A stretch of 64,000 nucleotides of DNA, taken from positions 186,001 to 250,000 of the forward strand of contig NZ_FOKA01000004.1 of NCBI RefSeq assembly GCF_900111925.1. Reading direction: 5' to 3'. Positions 25,423 through 34,519 of this stretch are shown here, piece by piece. The stretch comes from Cellulomonas marina. Lineage in GTDB: Bacteria > Actinomycetota > Actinomycetes > Actinomycetales > Cellulomonadaceae. The position numbers and the translations under genes are program-made. Positions within the stretch are counted from its first letter, which is position 1. Each line of letters starts with the position of its first letter. The notes under the pieces were generated by a model. The model did not search any database. It was not told the DNA's origin and saw only the letters and a program-made list of their open reading frames with translations.

Positions 25423-26046
25423 GTGGCCACGATCGTCAGCACCCTGTTCAGCGCCCTCGACGGGGTCGTCGAGATCGACCCCGCCTGGCACTTCCCCTAC
25501 TTCGACGACCGCATGGGCGCGGCGGTCGGCGAGGACTACGAGGACGTCGACGTCCTGCTCCTCGGCCGCGTCACCTACGACAGCTTCGCCGGCGCCTGGC
25601 CGGAACGGGAGGCCGCCGGCGGTGAGGACGCGGGGTTCGCCACCCAGCTCGGCGACACCCGGAAGGTCGTGGCGACCCGCGGCAGCGGCGACCTCGGCTG
25701 GCGCAACGTCGAGGCCGCCCCCGACGTCGTCGCCGCGGCCCGCGCGCTCAAGGACGACCCCGCGGTCGGCAAGGTCCTCGTCCCCGGGTCGATCTCCGTG
25801 GTCCGGCAGCTGCTCGCCGCCGGCCTGCTCGACGAGCTGCGCCTGCTCGTCCACCCCGTCGCCGCACGGCACGGTGAGCGCCTGTTCGACGAGGGCGAGG
25901 ACATCCAGCCGCTCCGCCTGCTGCGGTCCGACGTCTTCCCCACCGGCGTCGTCCGTCTCTGCTACGCCCCCGCGGAGCTCCCCGGCGCGCAGGCCTACGA
26001 GGACGTGACCGACAAGGTGCCGGGCGCCGGCGACGACCCCCGCTGA
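25423..26046 (+). CDS. Dihydrofolate reductase-like (RibD C-terminal type) protein
   Basis: A 207-aa member of the DHFR/RibD_C superfamily. The typical stretches are visible: an N-terminal strand ending SALDGVVE, VDVLLLGRVTYDSFAG, a strand-helix with VLVPGSISVVRQLLAAGLLDELRLLVHPV, and a short C-terminal strand. These proteins use NADPH; outside folate and riboflavin synthesis most have no defined substrate. The GTG at 25423 has GAGGAGGACC just upstream. It is divergent from the HExxH protein and stands alone before the thiamin locus. Confidence 0.88.
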   Translation: MATIVSTLFSALDGVVEIDPAWHFPYFDDRMGAAVGEDYEDVDVLLLGRVTYDSFAGAWPEREAAGGEDAGFATQLGDTRKVVATRGSGDLGWRNVEAAPDVVAAARALKDDPAVGKVLVPGSISVVRQLLAAGLLDELRLLVHPVAARHGERLFDEGEDIQPLRLLRSDVFPTGVVRLCYAPAELPGAQAYEDVTDKVPGAGDDPR

Positions 26047-26161
26047 CGGGTCACGACCGCCCCACGGGGCGCCAGGGAGGAGCGGCAGTCCGCCGGGTCT
26101 GCCGCTCTGCTCACGAGCACCGGGGCGTGCGTTCGGCGGTGGCGATCCGCTACGGTCGGCG

Positions 26162-26253
26162 CACCCCCGGGGAGCGCTGAGGAGCGCTGAGAGTGCGGAC
26201 GGTCCGCAGACCCGTGAACCTGATCCGGTTCGTACCGGCGTAGGGAGCAGGGC
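26162..26253 (+). promoter_or_regulatory. TPP riboswitch (THI element)
   Basis: The conserved THI-box blocks are present in order: CTGAGA (26188-26193), GACCC before GTGAACCTGATCCGG, and CGTACCGGCGTAGGGA. They sit 60-150 bases upstream of the ykoF start. A GAGCGCTGAG direct repeat lies at its 5' side. TPP binding should turn the downstream transport operon off when thiamin is plentiful. Confidence 0.95.
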
Positions 26254-26279
26254 ACCACCTCGACGCGCGTCGAGGTGGT
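26254..26279 (+). terminator. Palindromic hairpin after the TPP aptamer (expression platform)
   Basis: A perfect palindrome with an 11-bp stem and GCGC loop begins directly after the aptamer and ends 33 bases before the ykoF start. There is no U-tract, so control may be by termination or by masking of the ribosome site; the sequence alone cannot decide. Confidence 0.6.
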
Positions 26280-26312
26280 CTCGACGTACCCACGGGCCCG
26301 AAGGGGACCGCC

Positions 26313-27095
26313 ATGAGCACCACCACGACCGAGCGCCGGCCCGTGCCGGACGCCACGGGCGCGACCAGCACGACCACCGGCACCGCCAGCACCGACGCCA
26401 CCCCGCAGACCCTCGGCATCGGGATGCGGTTCAGCCTGCACCCGCACACCGACCGGTTCGTCGAGGTCATCCTTGGCGCGCTCGACGACGCGGCCGCCGC
26501 CGGCCTCACCGACGGTCTCGTCCTGGAGACCGACGATGTCAGCACCTACGTCGGCGCCCGCGAGACGCCCGCCGAGGAGCGCCTCGTCGCCTACCTCGCC
26601 GGCATCCTCACCGCCGCTCACCGGCGCACCGGCGGCGGGCACGTCGTCGCGCACGCGCTGCTCTCTCGCGGCTGCCCCGGCGAGGTGACGTGCGACCTGA
26701 CGGTCACCGGCCTGCCCACCACGCCGCCCGTGCGGCTCGCCCCGACCGGAGTGCCCGCCGTCGCGCAGTGGTCGCTCTACCCGCTGCTCGACGAGGGCGG
26801 CGTCCACAGCGGCAGCGCCGACGGACCCGTCGGCGACCACATGGTCCACATCGAGGCCGCCATCGCCGCCGCCCGCGACCGCGGCACCGCGACCGGTGCG
26901 GCGCACTACGCCACCCGCCTCTCGGGCGACCTCGCCGACGTCCTCGCCACCGCCGCCGACGCGTGGGCGCAGGTCGGCGCGCACGTCCCGCACGTCGTCA
27001 CGCACCTCACGGTCTCCCTCGGCTCGCCGACGACGACCGCCGCCAGCACGACGGCCACCACCACGACCACCACCACGACGGGGGCCGACCGGTGA
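26313..27095 (+). CDS. ykoF: YkoF-like thiamin/HMP-binding protein
   Basis: A 260-aa soluble protein. After a Thr-rich tail (about 1-32) come two related halves of about 100 residues ([22 protein letters not shown] and [14 protein letters not shown]...[13 protein letters not shown]), matching the duplicated ACT-like YkoF fold that binds thiamin or its pyrimidine precursor. Another Thr-only tail closes the protein. It leads the operon under the TPP riboswitch, with AAGGGGA before the ATG, and overlaps ykoE by GTGA. It probably delivers or senses the pyrimidine substrate for the ECF transporter encoded next. Confidence 0.88.
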   Translation: MSTTTTERRPVPDATGATSTTTGTASTDATPQTLGIGMRFSLHPHTDRFVEVILGALDDAAAAGLTDGLVLETDDVSTYVGARETPAEERLVAYLAGILTAAHRRTGGGHVVAHALLSRGCPGEVTCDLTVTGLPTTPPVRLAPTGVPAVAQWSLYPLLDEGGVHSGSADGPVGDHMVHIEAAIAAARDRGTATGAAHYATRLSGDLADVLATAADAWAQVGAHVPHVVTHLTVSLGSPTTTAASTTATTTTTTTTGADR

Positions 27096-27715
27096 CCGCC
27101 ACCTCCGCCCCCACCCCGACCGGCGCCCGCCGCGGGTCCTGGTCGCTGCGCGAGCTCGTGCTCGTCGTCGTCCTCGGCGTCGTCTTCGGGTTCGCCTACT
27201 GGGCGCTCGTCCAGGGCTGGAACGGCCTGAGCATCGCCATGGGCCCGGCCGGCGACCTCGCGCAGCACCTGCTGCTCGGCGGCTGGCTGCTCGCGGCGCC
27301 GCTCGCCGTGGCGATCGTGCGGCGGCCCGGTGCCGGCGTCCTGGCCGAGGTGCTCGCCTCCGTCGTCGAGGTCGTCTTCCTCGGCTCGCCGGTCGGGCCG
27401 CTGCTCGTCGTGTCCGCGCTGCTGCAGGGCGTGGGCAGCGAGCTGCCGTTCGCGCTCACCCGCTACCGGCGGTTCGGCTGGGCCACCTTCGCGCTGTCGG
27501 GGCTGTGCGGCGCCGGGCTCGTGTTCTTCTTCTCGGCCTTCCGCGCCGGATGGTACGGGCAGGACCTGCTGCTCCTGCGGTTCGGCCTGCAGGTGGCCAG
27601 CGGCCTCGTGCTCGGCGGGCTGCTGGCCAAGGTGCTCGTCGACGCGCTCGCCCGCACCGGCGTCGTCGACAACTACGCCATCGGCCGGGACGCCCTGCGC
27701 CCCGGCGGCCGGTGA
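27092..27715 (+). CDS. ykoE: ECF transporter substrate-specificity (S) component, YkoE type
   Basis: A 207-aa integral membrane protein with about six hydrophobic segments. [20 protein letters not shown] at the N-terminus and the [11 protein letters not shown]...[10 protein letters not shown] region are typical of YkoE, the S component for hydroxymethylpyrimidine/thiamin precursor uptake. The GTG start overlaps the ykoF stop as GTGA, and its own TGA overlaps the ATPase GTG, so all parts are translationally coupled. It works with the ATPase and T component that follow. Control is by the TPP riboswitch. Confidence 0.92.
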   Translation: MTATSAPTPTGARRGSWSLRELVLVVVLGVVFGFAYWALVQGWNGLSIAMGPAGDLAQHLLLGGWLLAAPLAVAIVRRPGAGVLAEVLASVVEVVFLGSPVGPLLVVSALLQGVGSELPFALTRYRRFGWATFALSGLCGAGLVFFFSAFRAGWYGQDLLLLRFGLQVASGLVLGGLLAKVLVDALARTGVVDNYAIGRDALRPGGR

Positions 27716-29424
27716 GCACGCCCGCGCTCGCGCTCGACGACGTCACGGTCCGGTTCGCACGCTGGCCCCGGCCCGCCCTGCAGGGGGTCGGCGTGCGGCT
27801 GGACCCCGGCGAGCACCTCGTCGTCCTCGGCCCGTCCGGGTCGGGCAAGTCGACGCTGCTCGGCGTGCTCACCGGCGCCGTCCCGCACGCCGTGCACGCC
27901 GAGCTCACGGGGCAGGTGGCCCTGGCCGGCGGGGCGACGGCGGCGACGGGCGTCGTCGAGCGCTCCCGCCACCTCGGCGTCGTCGCGCAGGACCCGGGTG
28001 CGGCGGTCTGCCTGCCGTCGGTGGAGGCCGAGCTCGCGCTGCCGCTGGAGAACCGGGCGGTCCCGCCGTCCGCGATCGGCCCGCGCGTGGCCGCGGCGCT
28101 CGCGCGGGCCGGCGTGGCGCACCTGCAGGACCGGGCGACGACGACGCTCTCCGGCGGGGAGCTGCAGCGCGTGGCGCTCGCCGCGGCGCTCGTGACCGAC
28201 CCCGCGCTGCTCCTGCTCGACGAGCCGACGTCGATGCTCGATCCGGCCGCCCTCGCCGCCGTGCGCGGGGCGGTCCGGTCGGGCGCCGGCACGGGGGACG
28301 GCGCCCGGCCCGGTCCGGCCGTCGTCCTCGTCGAGCACCGCCTGGACGAGTGGGCCGGGCCCGAGGGCGTCGCCGGCCTGCCCGCCCGAGCCCTCGCGCT
28401 CGACGCCGACGGCCGCGTCCTGGCCGGCGGCCCGACCGCCACCGTCCTGCACGCCCACGCCGCGGAGCTGCACGCCGCCGGCTGCTGGCTGCCGCTCGAG
28501 GCGGAGCTGCTGGCCGTCACGGGGCACCACGGCGGGCTGGGCAACCCCGCGGTCCAGGCCTGGCTCACCGCGGCGTCCGGCTCCGACGCCCCTCCAGGGC
28601 CCCGGGACCAGGGTGACGAGGTGCTCGTCGCCCGCGGTCTGGCCGTCGGCCGCAGGGCCACCCGCCGCCGCCCGTGGCGCCGCCGTCGCGACGCCCCGAC
28701 CCCACCACCGGGCCCGCCGCCCGGTGCCGTCCTCAATGACGTCGACCTCGTGCTGCGCCGCGGCGAGGTCGTCGCGGTCCTCGGCGCCAACGGCGTCGGC
28801 AAGTCGACGCTGCTCCTCACGCTCGCGGGCCTGCTGCCCCCGCTGGCCGGGACCCTCGACGCGGCGCCCGCGGGCCTCGTCCCGCAGGACCCCGAGCACG
28901 GGTTCGTCGCGCACACCGTCACACGCGAGCTCGCGCACGGCCTCCCGCCGGACCGCGCCGCGGTCGCCGTCCCCGAGCGCCTGCGGCGGCACCGGCTCGA
29001 GCACCTCGCCGACGCTGACCCGTTCCGCCTGTCCGGCGGCGAGAAGCGGCGCCTGGCCCTGGCCGCGATGCTCGCGCACGGGCGTCCGCTGCTCCTGGCC
29101 GACGAGCCCACCCTCGGCCTCGACCACCGCGACACCACCGCGACGCTGACCACCCTGCGCGCCGCGGCCGACGAGGGCACCGCCGTCGTGCTGACCAGCC
29201 ACGACCTGCGCAGCGTCGTCGCCGTCGCCGACCGGGTGCTCGTCCTGGCCGACGGGCGCCTCCTGGCCGACGGCCCCACCGCCGCCGTGCTGCGCGACCG
29301 GTCCGTGCTCGCGCGCGCCGGCCTCGCGCTGCCGCCGCTCGTCGCCTGGCTGCTGGCGCACACCACGGACGGCGAGACCCCCGCCCGCACCCTGCGCCGC
29401 CTCGACGGGGAGCACCACGCATGA
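27712..29424 (+). CDS. ykoD: ECF transporter fused double ATPase, YkoD type
   Basis: A 570-aa protein with two ABC ATPase domains in one chain. Domain 1 has [25 protein letters not shown] and [12 protein letters not shown]; domain 2 has [25 protein letters not shown] and [12 protein letters not shown] basic, Pro-rich linker joins them (about residues 315-340). It powers import of the thiamin precursor through YkoE and the T component. The GTG start overlaps the ykoE stop, and the end overlaps the next gene by ATGA. Both Walker and signature motifs look intact, so both sites should hydrolyse ATP. Confidence 0.95.
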   Translation: MSTPALALDDVTVRFARWPRPALQGVGVRLDPGEHLVVLGPSGSGKSTLLGVLTGAVPHAVHAELTGQVALAGGATAATGVVERSRHLGVVAQDPGAAVCLPSVEAELALPLENRAVPPSAIGPRVAAALARAGVAHLQDRATTTLSGGELQRVALAAALVTDPALLLLDEPTSMLDPAALAAVRGAVRSGAGTGDGARPGPAVVLVEHRLDEWAGPEGVAGLPARALALDADGRVLAGGPTATVLHAHAAELHAAGCWLPLEAELLAVTGHHGGLGNPAVQAWLTAASGSDAPPGPRDQGDEVLVARGLAVGRRATRRRPWRRRRDAPTPPPGPPPGAVLNDVDLVLRRGEVVAVLGANGVGKSTLLLTLAGLLPPLAGTLDAAPAGLVPQDPEHGFVAHTVTRELAHGLPPDRAAVAVPERLRRHRLEHLADADPFRLSGGEKRRLALAAMLAHGRPLLLADEPTLGLDHRDTTATLTTLRAAADEGTAVVLTSHDLRSVVAVADRVLVLADGRLLADGPTAAVLRDRSVLARAGLALPPLVAWLLAHTTDGETPARTLRRLDGEHHA

Positions 29425-30272
29425 CCGCGACCACCGTGCCGGCCGTGGACGGGACGGGCACCGGGGCCGCGACCGCCCCCTGGCGGCGCGACGTCACGCC
29501 GTCCGTGCTCGCGCGCCGCAACCCGACGGTCAAGCTCGTCCTGCTCACGGTCGTGTCGGCCGCGGTGCTCCTGGTGCTCGACCCGGTGACGCCGCTCGTG
29601 CTCTACGCGCTCGCGCTGGTGGGCGTCGCGGCGGCCGCACGCGTGCCGGCGCGCACGCTCCTCGTCGCGCACGGGCCGCTGCTGGCGTTCGCGGGCGGCG
29701 TGCTCGTCGTCAACGCGGTCTCGCGGCCGGGGCCGGTCGTCTGGTCCGGGCCCGGGCTCGAGGTGACGGCGCCCGGGCTGTCGGTGGGCACCGCCCTGGC
29801 CGCGCGGTCCCTGCTCATCGGCGTGCTCGCGCTGGGCTTCGTCCGGTCGACCGATGGCCCGACCCTGCTGGCCAGCCTCCAGGCCGACGCGCGCCTGCCC
29901 GCGCGCCCGGCGCACGCCCTCCTGGCCGGCTACCGGCTGCTGGAGGAGATGCCCCGCACGTGGGCCCAGGTCCGCCACGCGCACGCCGTGCGCGCTCCGC
30001 GCCGCCGCGGCGGGCGGCCCGCGCTGGGCGTGCGCGCGCACGGCCGGATGGTGTTCGGGCTGCTCGTGTCGTCCCTGCGCACCGGCGAGCGGCTGGCCGC
30101 CACCCTCGAGCAGCGCGGGCTGGGGCTCGGTCCGCGGACCGTGTGGCGACCCGTCCGGCGCGACCGCGGCGACGTCGTGCTGGCCCTCGTCGTCCTCGGC
30201 ACGCTGGCCGCCGTCCTGCTGGTCAGCGCTCGGCTGGGGCTGCTCGCCGGGCCCGGCGCCCTCACGGGCTGA
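29421..30272 (+). CDS. ykoC: ECF transporter T (energy-coupling) component, YkoC type
   Basis: A 283-aa membrane protein with about five hydrophobic segments. The T-component coupling helices are marked by [20 protein letters not shown] and, near the end, [11 protein letters not shown], matching the paired Ala-Arg-Gly-type motifs that dock to the ATPases. It is the last gene of the riboswitch-controlled operon and overlaps the ATPase by ATGA. It ends 36 bp before the stop of the convergent ABC exporter, with no clear hairpin between. Confidence 0.92.
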   Translation: MTATTVPAVDGTGTGAATAPWRRDVTPSVLARRNPTVKLVLLTVVSAAVLLVLDPVTPLVLYALALVGVAAAARVPARTLLVAHGPLLAFAGGVLVVNAVSRPGPVVWSGPGLEVTAPGLSVGTALAARSLLIGVLALGFVRSTDGPTLLASLQADARLPARPAHALLAGYRLLEEMPRTWAQVRHAHAVRAPRRRGGRPALGVRAHGRMVFGLLVSSLRTGERLAATLEQRGLGLGPRTVWRPVRRDRGDVVLALVVLGTLAAVLLVSARLGLLAGPGALTG

Positions 30273-30308
30273 CCCCGGCCGGCCGGCGTGGCCCGCCGAC
30301 AGGGCCGC

Positions 30309-32147
30309 TCAGACCAGCAGCTGGTGCTCCGCGAGCTCGCGGTACAGCGGGCTGGTGCCCAGCAGCTCGGCGTGCGTGCCCGTGGCGACGACGCGGCCGG
30401 CCTCCATGACGACGATCTGGTCGGCGTCGGCGACCGTCGCCAGGCGGTGGGCGACGATGAGGACCGTGCGCTGCTCGGCGGCGGACCGGATCGCCTCGCG
30501 CATCGCCTGCTCGTTGCGGCCGTCGAGGCTGGCGGTCGGCTCGTCGAGCAGGAGCAGCGGTGCGCCGCCGATGAGGGCCCGCGCGATGGCCAGCCGCTGA
30601 CGCTCCCCGCCCGACAGGCCGACGCCGTCGTCGCCGAGCACGGCGTCCAGGCCAGCCGGGTGCTGGTCGACGCGGTCGAGCAGGTTCACCGCGTCCAGGG
30701 CACGCCGGCACGCCGCGTCGTCGGCGCCGGGGGCCGCGAGCAGCAGGTTGTCGCGGATGCTGCCCGCGAGCGCCGGGGCGTCCTGCTCGACGTACCCGAT
30801 CCGGCTGCGCAGCACCGCGCGCGGCAGGGCCCGCACGTCCGCACCCTCGAACCGGATGACGCCGGCGTCGGGCTCGTAGAAGCGCTCGAGCAGCGCCAGC
30901 AGCGTCGTCTTGCCGGCGCCCGACGGCCCGACGACCGCCGTGATCGACCCCCGCGGCACCGTGAGGGTGACGTCCCGCAGCACGGGCTCGTCGCCGTAGG
31001 AGAAGGAGACGCCGGCGAGCTCCACGGCCGGCGCGTGCACGGTCGCCACCGGCGCGCGGACGCCGTCCAGGTCGCCCTCGTCGTCGTCCTCCGACGGGAG
31101 CGCGAGCACCTCCTGGATGCGCGCCAGCGCCCCGAGGGCGGAGCGGACCGTGACCACTGCGCTGAAGCCCTGCCCGAGCGGCATGAGCATCATGAACAGG
31201 AACAGGATGAACGTCACCAGGTCCGCGACGGTCAGCGTCCCCGCCGCCACCCGGTACCCGCCGACGCCGAGCACCGCCAGGAACGCGCCCTGCACGGCCA
31301 GCCCGCTGACCGGCCAGAGGATCGCGCCGATCCGCGCGACGCGGACGCCCAGCACGTAGGCCGCCTGCGCGTCCTCCTCGAGGCGCCGACCCTCGCGCTC
31401 GGTGGCGCCCGAGGCGCGGACGGTCCGGAGGCCGGACAGCGCCCGCTCGACGCCCGCCGCGACGCGGCCCACCGCCTCCTGGGACTGCTTCGTCAACGTC
31501 TGGATGCGCCCGCTGGCGACGACGACCGCCGCCACCGCGACGAGGATGACGCCCAGCGTGATGCCGAGCAGCACCAGGTCGAGCAGCGCCATCGCCACGA
31601 TCGCGCCGACGAAGACGATGGACCCGCCGAGCGCGTCGACGAGCCCGCCCGTCAGCGCCGAGCGCACGAGCGTGGTGTCCGACCCGACGCGGGAGACGAG
31701 GTCGCCGGTCCGCCGCACGTCGTACTCGCGCACCGGCAGCCGCAGGAGCTTGGCCAGCAGCCGCCGCCGCGCACCGAGCACCACGCCCTCGGCCGTGCGC
31801 TCCAGCAGGTACTGCTGCACGGCCCCGACGAGCCCCGCGGCGACGACGAGCGCGACGAGCAGCCCCACCGCCGACCGGTCGAGCGCCCCGGAGCCGACGC
31901 TGCCGATGGCCCGGTTGACCATGAGTGGCTGCGCGAGGCTCAGCCCGGCGCCGAGGAAGGACACCACCACGACGACGCCGAGCACGGCCCGGTGCTCGCC
32001 GAGGTAGGACAGCAGGTCCCGCAGCCGGGCCGGCGGCGTGGTGTCGGGCGCGGGCGACGTCGGGTCTGGCGCGGGCGACGAGGCGGCCGTCGGCGACGAG
32101 ACCGACGCCTGCGAGGACGCCGACGCAGCGGCCGGCGCCTCAGCCAC
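30309..32147 (-). CDS. ABC exporter half-transporter (fused TM and ATPase domains)
   Basis: A 612-aa type IV ABC exporter. An Ala/Ser/Pro-rich N-terminus is followed by six TM helices (about 45-330), then an ATPase with GPSGAGKTTLLALL (Walker A), LSGGERQRLAIARAL (signature) and [12 protein letters not shown] (Walker B). It resembles multidrug/lipid exporters (MsbA/LmrA-like) that act as homodimers. The ATG at 32147 lies inside the end of the upstream HTH gene (8-nt overlap), so the regulator and exporter form a two-gene operon. The cargo cannot be read from sequence. Confidence 0.93.
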   Translation of the reverse strand: MAEAPAAASASSQASVSSPTAASSPAPDPTSPAPDTTPPARLRDLLSYLGEHRAVLGVVVVVSFLGAGLSLAQPLMVNRAIGSVGSGALDRSAVGLLVALVVAAGLVGAVQQYLLERTAEGVVLGARRRLLAKLLRLPVREYDVRRTGDLVSRVGSDTTLVRSALTGGLVDALGGSIVFVGAIVAMALLDLVLLGITLGVILVAVAAVVVASGRIQTLTKQSQEAVGRVAAGVERALSGLRTVRASGATEREGRRLEEDAQAAYVLGVRVARIGAILWPVSGLAVQGAFLAVLGVGGYRVAAGTLTVADLVTFILFLFMMLMPLGQGFSAVVTVRSALGALARIQEVLALPSEDDDEGDLDGVRAPVATVHAPAVELAGVSFSYGDEPVLRDVTLTVPRGSITAVVGPSGAGKTTLLALLERFYEPDAGVIRFEGADVRALPRAVLRSRIGYVEQDAPALAGSIRDNLLLAAPGADDAACRRALDAVNLLDRVDQHPAGLDAVLGDDGVGLSGGERQRLAIARALIGGAPLLLLDEPTASLDGRNEQAMREAIRSAAEQRTVLIVAHRLATVADADQIVVMEAGRVVATGTHAELLGTSPLYRELAEHQLLV

Positions 32148-32370
32148 GGCCGAACCTCGATCCCCCGTAGCGCTTGTGCACGGCCTGCCGTGTGACGCCC
32201 AGGGCCGCGGCGATCTGCTCCCACGTCGCCCCGCCGACGCGCGCCCGTCGCACGACCGTCGCCTCCGTGCGGTGCACCTCGCGCTGCAGCTCGGCCACGG
32301 CGGCCAGGGCTCGCAGCGGGTCCTCGTCGCCGGCCTGCGCCACGAGTGCGCTCATGGTCTCCACCCCCAT
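32140..32370 (-). CDS. Small helix-turn-helix regulator coupled to the ABC exporter
   Basis: A 76-aa protein with a helical first half and a C-terminal HTH (GATWEQIAAALGVTRQAVHKR). There is no room for a ligand domain. The ATG at 32370 has GGAGGAGG upstream; a second ATG at 32355 also has a fair site. It overlaps the exporter start by 8 nt. Its promoter carries two copies of a GTCAAC-N4-GTTGAC palindrome, so autoregulation with the exporter is likely. Many actinomycete exporters are paired with such mini-HTH proteins. Confidence 0.8.
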   Translation of the reverse strand: MGVETMSALVAQAGDEDPLRALAAVAELQREVHRTEATVVRRARVGGATWEQIAAALGVTRQAVHKRYGGSRFGRG

Positions 32371-32390
32371 CGTCGCCTCCTCCGCTCGTC

Positions 32391-32433
32391 GTCAACGTAG
32401 GTTGCCGGAGGGCGGCTGTCAACGGTGGTTGAC
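32391..32433 (-). promoter_or_regulatory. Promoter with twin palindromic operators for the HTH/exporter operon
   Basis: On the minus strand TTGACA (32422-32417), exactly 17 bases, and TACGTT (32399-32394) form a near-ideal sigma-70-type promoter, giving a short leader to the ATG at 32370. A perfect GTCAAC-N4-GTTGAC palindrome (32418-32433) covers the -35 box and a second, near-perfect copy (32391-32406) covers the -10 box. A repressor bound to both would block the promoter. Confidence 0.8.
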
Positions 32434-32492
32434 CGCTGCACCCGTAGCGCGCCCGCCTTGCCCTCCCGCCCCGAGCGCGGTGAGGTGGCCCC

Positions 32493-32906
32493 ATGACCGA
32501 CGACGACCTGGTCCAGCACCTGCTCACCACGCCCGGTCGGTGGGCCGTCGTCGGGCTGGGCGACAACCCCTCCCGGCCGGCGTACGGCGTCGCCCGGTAC
32601 CTGCAGGAGCTGGGCCACGAGATCGTCCCGGTGCACCCGCGGGCAGAGACCGTGCACGGCGCGCAGGGCTACCCGACGCTGGCGGACGTACCGGGACGGA
32701 TCGACGTCGTCGACGTCTTCGTCGCGAACGAGCGGGTGGGCGGCGTGGTGGACGCCGCGATCGAGGTCGGCGCGCCGGCCGTGTGGCTGCAGCTCGACGT
32801 GCACGACGCGGAGGCCGAGGAGCGCGCCCGCGCGGCCGGCCTCGACCTCGTCACCGACCGCTGCCCGGCCATCGAGGGCCGCCGCCTGGGCCTGCCGCGC
32901 GCCTGA
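32493..32906 (+). CDS. CoA-binding domain protein
   Basis: A 137-aa single-domain Rossmann-fold protein of the YccU/CoA_binding_2 type. The conserved stretches are visible: WAVVGLGDNPSRPAYGVARYL, the HEIVPVHP strand, YPTLADVP, IDVVDVFVANE, and the final DRCPAIE. Homologues bind CoA or related nucleotides; a physiological role is not defined. Length is normal. The ATG at 32493 follows GAGGTGG. The end runs into the terminator hairpin 32889-32933. Confidence 0.9.
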   Translation: MTDDDLVQHLLTTPGRWAVVGLGDNPSRPAYGVARYLQELGHEIVPVHPRAETVHGAQGYPTLADVPGRIDVVDVFVANERVGGVVDAAIEVGAPAVWLQLDVHDAEAEERARAAGLDLVTDRCPAIEGRRLGLPRA

Positions 32907-32933
32907 CACCCACCGGTCGGCGCGCGGCAGGCC
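32889..32933. terminator. Hairpin overlapping the CoA-binding gene stop
   Basis: A perfect 15-bp stem (32889-32903 with 32919-32933) whose left arm is the last codons of the CoA-binding gene and whose loop starts at the stop codon. The remaining 33-34 kb gap to the convergent gene at 33185 shows nothing else I can name. Confidence 0.7.
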
Positions 32934-33184
32934 CGCTTCTGCCAGCCGTCGGCGTCCGCCTCAACGTCCTGATGTCGTCTTCGCCCATGCAGGAGGCGGA
33001 TCGCGTCGCTCACGGCGCCCACCTGCCGGGTCCCCGCCGAGGTACCACGACACGCCGTCAGCACAGCCTCCGGTGCGGTATCTCGACGTAGCGCCGCGAC
33101 CGAGGTCGCGCCCGCGACTGCTCGGAACCAATCGACGGCGGCCCGTCCCGCCACAGCAGGCCGCCACCCGCCGTGGGGAGGACG

Positions 33185-34519
33185 TCACTCCCGACGGCCC
33201 CCCAGCAGCACTGCCGTGCACTCCCGCTGCAGCTTCGCGTCGGCCCACATGGCGTGGTGCGGGGCCGCGTTGGAGCACACCACCGACCCCCAGGCCCCGA
33301 CGCGGTCCGCGAGCGCGACGGCATCGCGGCACAGCTCCGCGCCGACCGGCCCCTCCTCGAACCGGCAGTCGCGCGGCGTGTAGCCGACCCAGCCCTCCCC
33401 CAGCACCAGCGGCACGGCGAGCCGGGCGGCGTGGTCCGCGGCGACGCCGATCCACTCGCGCAGCCGCTGCGCCATCGCCAGCCGGTGGGCGCCGTACCGC
33501 TCGTGGAGCCAGCGGTCGACGGCCTCCGGGTCGCACCAGTCGTGCACGTAGACCTCCGCGTGCCCGACGATCGACGCCTGCCGCTTCCACTCCTCGTCGG
33601 CGGGCGGCCGCCAGTCCGCCAGCCGGGGCGCCCCCGGACGCAGCAGCTCGGCGTCCGCGCGCGCCTGCGGGAAGTCCGCGGGGTCGCCGCGCAGCGCGAA
33701 CTCGGCCACGAGGTCGTCGAGCACGCCGTGGACGTACGGGTGCACGACGAGCGCGGTCGCGTTGCGCGGGATCCCCCGCATCGCGGTGACCGGCACGGCC
33801 GCGTAGTTCGGCCCGCACAGCACGTCCGGGTGCCGAGCGGCGAACGCGGCGATGCCCTCCTCGTGGCGCTCGCGCAGCTCGACGACGGGGTCCTCGAGCC
33901 CCGGCAGCCCGGCCGTCAGGTGCCCGGCCTGGACCTCGTTGTGCAGCTCGACGAGAGCCAGCGTATGACCGAGCCCCTCCGCCACGAGCAGGTCGACGAG
34001 GTCGGCCATCGCCTCCCCCAGCTCGACGAGCCGCCGCTCTGGCGGGACGGCCTGCAGCGCGTCGTGCCACGCGCGGTCGGCGGCGAAGGCCGGGCTCTGC
34101 TGGTACTCCCACGACGAGGCGATGACGACCACCCCGTGCCGGTCGGCCGCCCGGAAGAAGGCCAGGAGGTGCGCGCGGACGTCGAGCGTCGTGGGCGCGG
34201 CCACGTCGTACCAGCGCACCCGGCCCGCGTAGCCCCCGCCGATCGGCCCCAGCCGCAGCGCGGACGTGTCGAGCCCGGAGCGGAACAGCAGGAACGGCAT
34301 CGCGCAGATGCGCACGGCGTTGTAGCCGAGCTCCCGGGCGCGGGCGAAGGCGGCGTCGAGGTCCTCGAACGGCTCGCCCGATCCCGTGCGCACGTACCAG
34401 GAGAAGTCCCACAGCGTGATCGCCAGCCGCGGCGGCAGGTGGTCGGGCACGCCGGGCGGGTGCGCGACGAGCCCGTGGCCGCGGCTGTCGTCACCCGTCG
34501 TCACCATCGTCGGCCTCAT
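33185..34519 (-). CDS. Cellulase-like (beta/alpha)8 glycosidase, clan GH-A type
   Basis: A 444-aa protein with no signal peptide, so cytosolic. It shows an N-terminal LAITLWDFSWYVRTGSG strand, then ELHNEVQAG (NE acid/base motif of clan GH-A) and LVLGEGWVGYTP (candidate nucleophile Glu) near the C-terminus. The GH family number is uncertain. It overlaps the GH35 gene upstream by ATGA and is last in the DUF5107-GH35-glycosidase operon. It probably cuts an imported oligosaccharide together with the GH35 enzyme. The divergent AraC gene is the likely regulator. Confidence 0.8.
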   Translation of the reverse strand: MRPTMVTTGDDSRGHGLVAHPPGVPDHLPPRLAITLWDFSWYVRTGSGEPFEDLDAAFARARELGYNAVRICAMPFLLFRSGLDTSALRLGPIGGGYAGRVRWYDVAAPTTLDVRAHLLAFFRAADRHGVVVIASSWEYQQSPAFAADRAWHDALQAVPPERRLVELGEAMADLVDLLVAEGLGHTLALVELHNEVQAGHLTAGLPGLEDPVVELRERHEEGIAAFAARHPDVLCGPNYAAVPVTAMRGIPRNATALVVHPYVHGVLDDLVAEFALRGDPADFPQARADAELLRPGAPRLADWRPPADEEWKRQASIVGHAEVYVHDWCDPEAVDRWLHERYGAHRLAMAQRLREWIGVAADHAARLAVPLVLGEGWVGYTPRDCRFEEGPVGAELCRDAVALADRVGAWGSVVCSNAAPHHAMWADAKLQRECTAVLLGGRRE

